Shown here: positions 15,646-22,854 of the stretch, in pieces
How the letters are laid out: the number at the start of each line of letters is the position of its first letter
Position numbering within the stretch: position 1 is the stretch's first letter
DNA from: Arthrobacter sp. RIT-PI-e
GTDB lineage: Bacteria; Actinomycetota; Actinomycetes; Actinomycetales; Micrococcaceae
Reading direction: 5' to 3'
NCBI RefSeq assembly: GCF_001187915.1
Contig: NZ_LGIU01000037.1
Coordinates: 1 to 54,538, forward strand
Length of the DNA stretch: 54,538 bases
Made by a program: the position numbers and the translations under genes
The notes under the pieces: generated by a model
Databases searched by the model: none
The model's input: only the letters and a program-made list of their open reading frames with translations
Told to the model about the DNA's origin: nothing

Positions 15646-16688
15646 GCGATTGCCTCCGCAGCCTCTATGACCTCAGCAGCCAAGTCTCGGAAAGCCTCGT
15701 AGCCACCCTGGTACTGATACTTCTGCTTCAGGGTCGAGGTGGAGGAATACTCACTAGATGCGGCGATGGCATTGCCCTCGGGAATGACGGTGTTGAACAC
15801 CAACGGCAACCTGCGGTCGGTCTGCAACCGGTCCAATGTGTTCCTGTGAAGTGTTGAGCCTGAACGGTACTTGGTGATGACAATACCCAACTCCGTGATC
15901 GTTTCACCGAGGTTGTCCGCAAAATCCTTGACCCTGGTTTGAATCTGAGGAATCCCGTATGTTGAAAGAACATCGGGGATGGTCGGAATGATGTAACTCT
16001 CAGATATGCGGATGCCGTTCAGTGTGACTATTCCAAGGTTGGGTGGGCAGTCAACGATCACGTAGTCGTAGTTGTTAAGAATCGGCCTTACGGCTCGTCG
16101 CAACAGATCTGTGGGATTGTTTGAGTAGAATTGACCAGACGGCATTGATGCAAGACGGTCCTGAACATCTATAAGATCGAGGGACGAGGGCAGTAGATCA
16201 ACGTTCTTCACCTCGCCAACAGAACTAACATCGCGTTGTAGTGTGCCCTCTAGATCGAATTGTGCCGGTTCATCCTGGGGGCGAAGTGCATCCTTGAACA
16301 AGGTCGCAAGTGTGTGGTGATTATTGTTCAATTCACGCCATCGGTCTTCTCCAATGAGTACCGTAGTGGCGTTGGTTTGAGGGTCTAGGTCGATAACCAG
16401 GACCTTCTTATCGAACTCAACCGCCAGTAATTCAGCGAGCCCAACAGTTGTTGTGGTTTTACCAACACCACCTTTAAGATTGATGGTAGAAATCACATGT
16501 GCCACAGTTTTTGCTCGCTTTCCTAAGTATCTGGTGATTTTGTCTCGATCGAAGACAGGTCCGCTTCTGAGATTGGCTACAGCAGCAGGAAACTTGTGAT
16601 CGCGTACACGCCAGTTGGAGACAACAGTTCTGCTTACCTTCGCGAGTTCAGCTACTTCTGCAAGTCCGACTAGATCGTCGTTGGACAT
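15642..16688 (-). CDS. parA: ParA/MinD-type ATPase with N-terminal HTH
   Basis: This 348-residue protein starts at the ATG at 16688 with AGGAG upstream. Residues 5-55 form a MerR/AlpA-like HTH (VGLAEVAELAKVSRTVVSNW). The ATPase follows: deviant Walker A KGGVGKTTTT at 72-81 with its signature lysine, VLVIDLDPQTNATTVL as switch I, and VIVDCPPNLG as Walker B. ParA proteins with their own HTH (type Ib/Ia-like) segregate plasmids and autoregulate their operon. Similar ATPases also occur in some defence islands. The four-base overlap with the 150-residue partner supports a functional pair. It could serve partition of this replicon or the nuclease-methyltransferase cluster downstream. The sequence does not decide which. 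Confidence 0.88.
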   Translation of the reverse strand: MSNDDLVGLAEVAELAKVSRTVVSNWRVRDHKFPAAVANLRSGPVFDRDKITRYLGKRAKTVAHVISTINLKGGVGKTTTTVGLAELLAVEFDKKVLVIDLDPQTNATTVLIGEDRWRELNNNHHTLATLFKDALRPQDEPAQFDLEGTLQRDVSSVGEVKNVDLLPSSLDLIDVQDRLASMPSGQFYSNNPTDLLRRAVRPILNNYDYVIVDCPPNLGIVTLNGIRISESYIIPTIPDVLSTYGIPQIQTRVKDFADNLGETITELGIVITKYRSGSTLHRNTLDRLQTDRRLPLVFNTVIPEGNAIAASSEYSSTSTLKQKYQYQGGYEAFRDLAAEVIEAAEAIA

Positions 16689-17006
16689 CGCGCTCCTGTG
16701 GATGACGTTCACGGCTGGTTCACTTAGTGTGGACGTCGTCCACACCTCTGTCAATGGCTTGTCAAAGCTTGTTTAGTGGCTGGAAACCTGGAATGGCAAA
16801 AGCGACCGATTGCGCACTACACGTTTGCTACACACCGAAGGCCGTCCGGCCTTGCAGCTGTCAAGAGGTTTGCTTCCTTAGGAATGCCCTCTCTCAAGGA
16901 GTAGGGCGTTCCGGCCCCGAACGTTGCCCTCAGCAGAGGATCCTTGCCCTCACCTTGCAACTCGTCCTACGGCAGTTTGTCATCGCTGTGCGGAACAATC
17001 AGCCGC
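16689..17006. other. intergenic region upstream of the ParA pair
   Basis: This 318-base divergent spacer separates the leftward ParA gene from the rightward repeat-containing membrane protein and must hold promoters for both. No gene was seen in it. A short inverted repeat, GGCCGTCCGGCC at 16839-16850, is present. If ParA is a partition protein, its operator and centromere would be expected here, but I see no clear iteron array. Confidence 0.35.
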
Positions 17007-17750
17007 ATGGGAATGAACCAGCATGCAGACGGGCAAGACGGCGGTGGTAGCGCTGCGGGATCGAGCGAATTTACTTCGTCCTTCAAGTCAATGTCGGTGG
17101 TGGCCGACGCTTTGTCGGTGTTCCGCTCTGCTGGGCAGTTCCCGGGCATCGAGTCGTTGACGTCGTCGTCGATTCTGGGGGACACGTTCGCTTCCGCGCT
17201 CAAAGGTGTTGTCGAGATGCCGGACCTTGCGTGGGTCGGGTTGGGATCATCGGTGGTGGCCGACGCTTTGTCGGTGGTCCGCTCTGCTGGGCAGTTCCCG
17301 GGCATTGCTCACATGCTTGAAAACGTCGATAGGACGACATTTGACTCATTGGTCAAGTCAATTCGCGAAGAAAATAACCTTGTCTACACCAAGGAACTCG
17401 AAAAGCAGTTTTCAACATTTCCTGATAGCGAAGCTCTCCTCACCCACTCAGCAACTGAACTTGACCTCACCGTCCCGTTCGGTCACGATCCAGCTATACG
17501 TGCCGCTCTTCAGATCATCATTACTGCATTCTTGAGTTTGAGCATCCTTTATATGGTGATTCACGTTCCTATCTGGCCGATCATCACTGGCGTTCTTGGT
17601 TCTCCAACACCAAAACTCACTTGGTGTGCCACGGGCAAGGCCTACGACAAGTTGTATGACAAGAAGCACTACCATCCGACGAAAAAGCAACTACCGCCTG
17701 CGCCGCCTGAGGGAGGACATCCTAGGCGGAGGAGTCCCGGTGCCTGGTAG
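17007..17750 (+). CDS. putative membrane protein with an internal duplicated segment
   Basis: This product has about 247 residues, with an ATG at 17007 (another ATG at 17013 is possible). The N-terminal part carries two near-identical 18-residue units, SVVADALSVFRSAGQFPG and SVVADALSVVRSAGQFPG, 52 residues apart. They are encoded by a 56-bp direct repeat with one mismatch. A charged helical region follows, and then one strong hydrophobic segment (ALQIIITAFLSLSILYMVIH, extending into PIWPIITGVLG). The tail is basic and Pro-rich. No family was recognised. The architecture, with soluble repeats, one or two membrane helices and a cationic tail, is seen in some effector-like proteins, but there is no direct evidence for such a role. 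It lies between the ParA gene and a resolvase. Confidence 0.6.
   Translation: MGMNQHADGQDGGGSAAGSSEFTSSFKSMSVVADALSVFRSAGQFPGIESLTSSSILGDTFASALKGVVEMPDLAWVGLGSSVVADALSVVRSAGQFPGIAHMLENVDRTTFDSLVKSIREENNLVYTKELEKQFSTFPDSEALLTHSATELDLTVPFGHDPAIRAALQIIITAFLSLSILYMVIHVPIWPIITGVLGSPTPKLTWCATGKAYDKLYDKKHYHPTKKQLPPAPPEGGHPRRRSPGAW
17094..17149 (+). repeat. 56-bp direct repeat, copy 1
   Basis: This copy is near-identical (one mismatch, T versus G in the centre) to 17250-17305. The offset is 156 bases, exactly 52 codons, so the duplication is in frame within the membrane-protein gene. It is a likely recent internal duplication and a potential site for slippage. Confidence 0.9.
17250..17305 (+). repeat. 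56-bp direct repeat, copy 2
   Basis: This is the second copy of the in-frame duplication that begins at 17094. It encodes the second SVVADALSV-type unit of the protein at 17007-17750. Confidence 0.9.
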
Positions 17751-17930
17751 CGAACGTTCGGATACGCCGTACCTAGCGTTGTCATGGCTACAACGGGATT
17801 AGCTGTCATCTCAGCAAAGGATCCCTTGACCGGACCGTCGAGTGAGTCTGGCGGGGGCTAGGTCAGCCCCGGCATTTGCGGGGAAGTTTGAACCGCTATT
17901 TCGTCCCAGCATTGTGTCTCACGTCAGCTA

Positions 17931-17949
17931 TTCTCAACAAAGTCGAGAA
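17931..17949. repeat. imperfect inverted repeat upstream of the second resolvase
   Basis: The arms TTCTCAAC (17931-17938) and GTCGAGAA (17942-17949) match at 7 of 8 positions around an AAA centre, 31 bases before the resolvase start. It is a plausible resolvase subsite or autoregulatory operator, inferred from position. Confidence 0.4.
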
Positions 17950-17979
17950 GTGCCTTTGATGAGTGTGAGGAGCGGTGGG

Positions 17980-18552
17980 ATGGGAAGTATCGGGTACGCG
18001 AGGGTCAGCACGCTTGAGCAGGACACGGATCTGCAGCACGCAGCACTCTCCGCTGCTGGGTGTACCCGGATTTTCACCGACCACGGTGTGAGCGGAATGA
18101 CGGTCAGCCGGCCAGAACTCGACAAGCTTCTCGATCACCTACGGAGCGGGGACGAGGTGGTGGTGTGGAAGCTGGATCGGTTGGGGCGGAATACCCGCAA
18201 CCTACTGGCGCTGATTGATGATCTTGAGGCTAGGGGAGTGCACTTCCGTAGCGTGACTGAGGGCATCAGCACCACGGGCTCGATGGGCCGGGCGATGCTC
18301 ACGGTGATGTCGGCGTTTGCTCAGCTCGAACGGGACCAGCTTGCTGAGCGGACCAGGGCTGGTATGGCGGTGGCTGCGGAACACGGGCGGAAAGCTGGCC
18401 GACGAGAAGTCACTGCCGAGCACGCCAAGGTCAAACGCGCTCAGGAGTTGAAGGCTCGAGGGCTTGCTCCGGCTGATATCGGGAAGATCATCGGTGCCAG
18501 TCGGGCGACGGTGTACCGGTATCTGAGTCTGGGGGTGGATGGGGTGATCTGA
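17980..18552 (+). CDS. serine recombinase (resolvase/invertase family)
   Basis: The 190-residue protein begins MGSIGYARVSTLEQD with catalytic Ser10. It has the D-R-L-G-R motif in VVVWKLDRLGRNTRNLLALI, the dimerisation helix region AMLTVMSAFAQLERDQLAER, and a C-terminal HTH_7 (PADIGKIIGASRATVYRYLS). This is the classic compact Tn3/Hin-type resolvase length. The ATG at 17980 has GAGGAG seven to eight bases upstream and is chosen over longer in-frame starts back to 17842. It is not part of a visible transposon. It may resolve replicon dimers or be left from a mobile element. It closes the defence-like region on its right side. Confidence 0.92.
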   Translation: MGSIGYARVSTLEQDTDLQHAALSAAGCTRIFTDHGVSGMTVSRPELDKLLDHLRSGDEVVVWKLDRLGRNTRNLLALIDDLEARGVHFRSVTEGISTTGSMGRAMLTVMSAFAQLERDQLAERTRAGMAVAAEHGRKAGRREVTAEHAKVKRAQELKARGLAPADIGKIIGASRATVYRYLSLGVDGVI

Positions 18553-18900
18553 AGTGTCGTCAGGATCGTGTTGGGTGTTCAGCTAGCTCTACGCAGACGC
18601 AGCTCACGGTACGTTGCTCTCTGACAGGACTGCGAAATACGGCGCCGATTTCAGGTGTGCGATCTGGGCGTGTTCGAAGGACGGTCGCCGTTGGGATGCT
18701 CATGTGTCGAAGGTTCTGGTTCGACCGGTGAGTGGATGGTCACCACGGCTCCCAGCACACAACAGCGAGAACTTCGACGTTTCCTTTCCCACTGTCAGAG
18801 AGCAGAGTCGCTCTCGTGGTGGAGTTACCTGAGGATGTTTCAACGCTGGTCGTATCGGGGTTCTTGTGCTTTGAGGGCTGGTCGGGTGAGTGTGGAGGTT
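18553..18900. other. intergenic region, nothing recognised
   Basis: This 348-base stretch lies between the rightward resolvase and the leftward aldo/keto reductase gene. Open frames of 70-106 codons exist, but they have no recognisable motif, start context or composition support. I see no clear hairpin or RNA gene. Confidence 0.3.
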
Positions 18901-19779
18901 TCAAACTTCTCCGGTCCATTCATTGTCGTGAGGGTTGAACGCCTGCTCCCATCGTTCCCGTTCGGGGGCGGGTAGGGGGCCTTTGTCGATGGCGGACGCT
19001 GCGGCTTCGAGATTGCGTTTGCTGGATGTACCGATGATGGCGGGACTGACTGCGGGGGTGAAGGCTGAGAACCGTAGGGCGGTGCCCGCCCAGTCGCCGT
19101 CGGCGGGGGGAAGGCCCATTTCTTGGAGCCGATCCCAGTACGTTTCCCCGTAGATCCCGGTAGGGCGATGCGTGTGACGCCAGGGGGCGTTTGCCAAGGG
19201 GCGTTTGGCGATGACTCCGAGATGGTGTTCCTGGGCTCGGGGTAGCGTGTGCCTGAGTGAGTGTTGATCTGCCAGATTCACCGAGGTTTGAAGGACACCG
19301 AAGACGCCGGCGTCCGCGGCCCACGCCAGTTCGGCGTTCTCGCCGCTGTAGCCAGGGACCTGGATTTTCCCGGCGTCGCGTGAGGCGAGTAGAGCGTCGA
19401 TGACTTCTCCCTGCTGCAGGACGGGTAGGGGGCAGGAGTGCAGGAAGACGACATCGATGACATCGGTGTTGAGCATTTTCAGGGCACGATCGATACCGGC
19501 TGTGACGGCTCCGGCGGTCCAGTCCGTGTGTCCTGGAACGTCGTAGCCGACCTTTGTGGAGAGGACGACGTGGTCGCGGTGCGGGGCCAGCCATCGTCCC
19601 AACCGTTCTTCGGAGGCACCATAGCCGCGGGCGGTGTCAAAGAAATTGATGCCCAACCCAAGGGCTGTGTCCAGTAGCTCTTGCGTGTCCCTTTCGCTGA
19701 GGTTTGTGGTGTCGATGTGGCCGGCACCGAAGCCAAGCGCAGAAACGTTCAGGGATGAACCGCCGAGCTCTCGCATCAT
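18901..19779 (-). CDS. aldo/keto reductase
   Basis: The 292-residue protein has the (beta/alpha)8 aldo/keto reductase signature. The catalytic tetrad is Asp48 and Tyr53 in NFFDTARGYGASEERLG, Lys76 in VVLSTKVGYD and His114 in DVVFLHSC. C-terminal PAIIGTSSKRNLEAA supplies the NADPH-binding S/T-K-R region. It reduces carbonyls of sugars or other aldehydes using NADPH. The ATG at 19779 overlaps the stop of the 51-residue gene (TAATG), so translation is coupled. This makes it the last gene of the maltodextrin operon. That position suggests a sugar or sugar-aldehyde substrate, which is inference. Confidence 0.9.
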   Translation of the reverse strand: MMRELGGSSLNVSALGFGAGHIDTTNLSERDTQELLDTALGLGINFFDTARGYGASEERLGRWLAPHRDHVVLSTKVGYDVPGHTDWTAGAVTAGIDRALKMLNTDVIDVVFLHSCPLPVLQQGEVIDALLASRDAGKIQVPGYSGENAELAWAADAGVFGVLQTSVNLADQHSLRHTLPRAQEHHLGVIAKRPLANAPWRHTHRPTGIYGETYWDRLQEMGLPPADGDWAGTALRFSAFTPAVSPAIIGTSSKRNLEAAASAIDKGPLPAPERERWEQAFNPHDNEWTGEV

Positions 19780-19934
19780 TATCGGATGAAGGGCTCTGCG
19801 ATGGAGGCGATGCCGTGCTGGTTGCACGCCAGTCCTATGCGCAGCGCGTGATCGATCACGACGGGCTCGTCGTGCAGGAGCTGCCCGCAGTGCGGGCAGC
19901 TCCGTGGTTCCTCGCTTGGTTCTTTGGTCGACAT
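19779..19934 (-). CDS. 51-residue putative zinc-binding protein in the maltodextrin operon
   Basis: This small gene starts at the ATG at 19934 with AAGGA eight to nine bases upstream. It ends in TAATG, overlapping the aldo/keto reductase start. The protein carries CPHCGQ (Cys13, Cys16) and LACNQHG (Cys37, His40). This C-x2-C, x20, C-x2-H spacing can bind one zinc ion. There is no signal peptide and no membrane segment. Its coupling on both sides (20 bases after the GH13 stop, overlapping the next start) and its good ribosome-binding site argue that it is real. The function is unknown; it may be a small regulator or chaperone of the operon enzymes. No family was recognised. Confidence 0.65.
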   Translation of the reverse strand: MSTKEPSEEPRSCPHCGQLLHDEPVVIDHALRIGLACNQHGIASIAEPFIR

Positions 19935-19953
19935 GGGGGTTGTCCTTATGCTG

Positions 19954-21894
19954 TCAGGGCGCCGCGGGAAGCCGGTAAATATGGGCTGCCGGGCCGTTGG
20001 CCGGTAACTGCGTGGTGTCGGCGTCGACCGCGGTGCAAGGTTCCCCGAGGACGGGAACGAGGTTGTCCACCGAGGTGATGCCGAGGGCTGTCAGGGGCAG
20101 AGTAAGTGGTTGATGTCCGGCTCGGGCGGCGTGTACGAGGATCCGCTCGTCAGCGTGTTCACGCAGGTACGTCATGGAGTCATCCCCGATGTGGACCCAG
20201 CGCAGGCCACCGTGGCGCAGCGCGACGTGCTGTCGCCGAAGTGCGATCAAAGCCTGGTAGGCGTCCAGAGTCAGCTGGTCCCATTGATCGCGGTGCTGCC
20301 AGGGAAACGGTGTGCGTGAGTGTTCGCCGTCGACGCCGGTGAGACCGATCTCGTCCCCTGCGAAGACCGATGGGATGCCGGGCATGGTGAATTGCAGCGC
20401 CAATCCCACCAGGTGTTTCTCACGGCCCCGCTCGGAGACGTTCCCGGAGCCGTCACCACCGGTCGCGGTGCGGAATCGTGGCAGGTCGTGGGAATCGAGG
20501 TGGAGCGTGGAGGCGGCTTGCGCCCGCCATGGCATTTGCGCGTGTACTTCGCGTATCCCGGTGACGACGTCGATGCCGCTGAGCACAGGGGAGGCTGCTG
20601 GCTGGCCGAAGAATGGTCGGGTTGAGGTTTCAGCCCCGCCGAGCCATGTCCAGAGGGGTCGGGTGAAGCCAGCGTAGTCCATGGTGCCGTGCCAGCCACC
20701 TCCTTGGAGGTCGGGGCCGGCGTCATGGCCGTGCTCGGCGAGCACCCACGCGTCCGGGTTCGTCTCGCGGGCCGTGGTGACCGTCGTCCTAGCGACTTCG
20801 TGGGCGAGGTCCTGGGCGCCGCGCCTGCCGGTCATGTTCGCCACGTCGATCCGCCAGGCGTCGAGGCCCGCTTTGAGCCAATGTGCGACGGTCGATTCGG
20901 GTCCGTCGTACATGCGCCGCCGCAGCCCGGCCGAGGAGTGATCGAGCTTGGGCAATGACGGTATACCGAACCACGAGGCGTACTGATCGGGGTGTTCGCC
21001 GAAGAAGTAGTACTCGGTCTCGGGTGTTCCGGCGTCTGCCTGCGCGGTGAGGAACCATTCGTGGGAGTCGCCCGTGTGGTTCGTGGTGAGGTCTCCCATG
21101 ACCCGCAGGCCGCGGGCGTGTGCCTCTCGCACCAGGTTCGCGAAGGCCTCGTCCCCACCGAGTAATGGGTCGACATGGTCGAACTTGGAGGCGTCGTAGC
21201 GGTGGTTGCTGTTCGCGGGGAAGAACGGCGTGAGGTAGAGCACCGTCACCCCGAGATCGGTGAGGTGGTCGAGGTGTTCGACGATCCCGGCCAGGTCCCC
21301 GCCGTAGAACTGGTACGGGGTGTCTGGTCCTTGATGGATGACCGCCTCGTCCCACGCGGCGGGTTTGGCCCATGCAGGCAGGGCTCGGGTATCAGCGGCG
21401 GCTGAGCGGCCGAAGCGGTCGGGGAAGACCTGGTAGACCACCGCGTCGGCGACCCACCCGGGTACCGGCGGATGGGCGAGCACCCGAAAGTCCGCGGTGT
21501 GGGTGACTTCCCGCCGGTGGGTACCGGTGGCGTTCAGCCAGGTGTACGCGCCGGCTAACGATGCCGGTGGCCCGGTGAGAAGGAACCGGTAGCCGGTGGT
21601 TGGGTTGACCACCTGTAGCGGGGCCCGCCACCAGGACCCGGACGGATTACTGGTTTCCAGTTCCGCGGCTTCGAGATGAGGTTCACCGTCGTGCACGGCA
21701 CGCAGCGTGACCGCCGTGGCCCCGGGCAACCCGTCGGGACCATGGGGCACGAATAGGCGCACCGGTATGACATCTCCTAGGGTGGGCGCCTGTTCGGGGA
21801 CGTAGAGTACCGAGCCGTCGTGGTGCGGCTGGTACAGCACGTGAGCGGGGTACGTCGGAGCCTGGTCCCCTCCGGGTGCCAGGGGGGCGTTCAT
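19954..21894 (-). CDS. GH13 alpha-glycosidase (neopullulanase/cyclomaltodextrinase-like)
   Basis: This 646-residue enzyme hydrolyses alpha-glucosidic bonds of maltodextrins or cyclodextrins. The first 140 residues look like a CBM34-type beta domain, typical of dimeric neopullulanase and cyclomaltodextrinase. The barrel follows: region I DLTTNHTG (268-275), region II WRIDVANM with nucleophile Asp350, region III WVLAEHGH with acid Glu387, and region IV HLDSHDLPRF with Asp470. The C-terminal beta domain ends NGPAAHIYRLPAAP. No signal peptide is present, so it acts in the cytoplasm on imported oligosaccharides. Its ATG overlaps the permease stop (TGATG, one base), and AAAGG precedes it. It is paralogous to the enzyme at 26153-28044. 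Confidence 0.92.
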   Translation of the reverse strand: MNAPLAPGGDQAPTYPAHVLYQPHHDGSVLYVPEQAPTLGDVIPVRLFVPHGPDGLPGATAVTLRAVHDGEPHLEAAELETSNPSGSWWRAPLQVVNPTTGYRFLLTGPPASLAGAYTWLNATGTHRREVTHTADFRVLAHPPVPGWVADAVVYQVFPDRFGRSAAADTRALPAWAKPAAWDEAVIHQGPDTPYQFYGGDLAGIVEHLDHLTDLGVTVLYLTPFFPANSNHRYDASKFDHVDPLLGGDEAFANLVREAHARGLRVMGDLTTNHTGDSHEWFLTAQADAGTPETEYYFFGEHPDQYASWFGIPSLPKLDHSSAGLRRRMYDGPESTVAHWLKAGLDAWRIDVANMTGRRGAQDLAHEVARTTVTTARETNPDAWVLAEHGHDAGPDLQGGGWHGTMDYAGFTRPLWTWLGGAETSTRPFFGQPAASPVLSGIDVVTGIREVHAQMPWRAQAASTLHLDSHDLPRFRTATGGDGSGNVSERGREKHLVGLALQFTMPGIPSVFAGDEIGLTGVDGEHSRTPFPWQHRDQWDQLTLDAYQALIALRRQHVALRHGGLRWVHIGDDSMTYLREHADERILVHAARAGHQPLTLPLTALGITSVDNLVPVLGEPCTAVDADTTQLPANGPAAHIYRLPAAP

Positions 21895-22853
21895 CAGCCT
21901 TTGACCGAACCTGCGGTGATACCGCCGACGATGAACTTCTGCAGGTACGGGAGGAGCAGGATGACCGGGATGGGGGGCAGTACGGCTGCCGCGGCGAAGA
22001 TCCCGCGATTGTTGGTCCGGTCCGCGTCGAGGAGCCCGTAGGGCCCGACGGCGGGGGTTTTGATCTCGTTGTCGCGCAGGAAGAGCGAGGCGAGGATGAA
22101 CTCCCCGAGCACGCCGATGAAGGAGAGCAGACCGGTGACAGCGAGGATCGGGGTGACCAGCGGCAGGATGATCTTGAAGTACAGCTGGGTGTGTGTGGCC
22201 CCGTCCATGAGGGCGGCTTCGTCGAGTTCGCGGGGAATGGAATCGAAGAAGCCTTTGATCAGCCAGACCTGGCCCAGTGCCCCGCCGAGGAGGACGATGA
22301 TGTATCCGGCGAGTGTGTCCAGGCCGATGGCCGGCATCACTTCACCGATCTGCGTGAACAGCAGGAACAGTGCCGCAGCGGCAAGGAATTGCGGGAACAT
22401 CTGGATGAGCAGCAGCGTGAGCAGGCTGCCGCGGCGGCCCTTGAAGCGGAAACGGGAGAACGCGTAGGCTGCCAGCGCACTGCAGAAGATCGACGCGATG
22501 ACCACGGCGACCGCCACGATCAGCGTGTTGAGGAACCACCGCGCGAAGGGCCGTTCAGGGTCGGTGAAGAGCGCGACGTAGTTATCGACGCTGATGGTCT
22601 GCGGCAGGATCGAGGACCCCGATACGCTGCCGACCGGGTTCAGGGACGCGGAGAGGGTGTAGAGGATCGGGATGATTGCGTAGATGATCGCGATGATGCC
22701 GACGAGGTGGCGCCAACCGACTTCTTTGAACCAGCGGCCGCGGCGGACTTTACTTCGCCCACGCGGGTGCTCGAAGGGTTCAGCGTGCTGGGCGGGATCT
22801 GCGAGGTCGGAGGGTGAGACCACCTGACCGGCCTGTGGGTTTACCTGTGTCAT
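21894..22853 (-). CDS. malG: maltodextrin ABC transporter permease (MalG-type)
   Basis: The 319-residue inner-membrane protein has six predicted helices, starting with HLVGIIAIIYAIIPILYTLS after a short cytoplasmic N-terminus. The EAA loop DEAALMDGATHTQLYFKIIL docks the ATPase, and the C-terminus ends IVGGITAGSVKG, typical of MalG, whose tail contacts MalK. The ATG at 22853 follows the MalF stop by one base (TGACATG), so it is coupled. Together with the MalF-type protein it forms the channel for imported maltodextrins. No ATPase gene is in the operon, so the complex must use an ATPase encoded elsewhere, as with MsiK in other actinobacteria. Confidence 0.92.
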   Translation of the reverse strand: MTQVNPQAGQVVSPSDLADPAQHAEPFEHPRGRSKVRRGRWFKEVGWRHLVGIIAIIYAIIPILYTLSASLNPVGSVSGSSILPQTISVDNYVALFTDPERPFARWFLNTLIVAVAVVIASIFCSALAAYAFSRFRFKGRRGSLLTLLLIQMFPQFLAAAALFLLFTQIGEVMPAIGLDTLAGYIIVLLGGALGQVWLIKGFFDSIPRELDEAALMDGATHTQLYFKIILPLVTPILAVTGLLSFIGVLGEFILASLFLRDNEIKTPAVGPYGLLDADRTNNRGIFAAAAVLPPIPVILLLPYLQKFIVGGITAGSVKG

Positions 22854-22854
22854 G

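Noticed and set aside
15642..16754. ParA start at 16754
   Set aside because: The first 22 residues of that frame have no family similarity. The ATG at 16688 has AGGAG upstream and directly precedes the HTH.
1..17830. Frequent GGATCC hexamers in the left third
   Set aside because: They occur in unrelated contexts within genes and gaps, with no common flank or spacing. This fits GC-rich sequence and gives no evidence of a functional repeat.
21876..22817. 313-codon plus-strand frame opposite the malG-type permease
   Set aside because: Acidic, Gln/Arg/Asp-rich low-complexity product typical of antisense frames in GC-rich genes. The opposite strand has clear ABC permease motifs.
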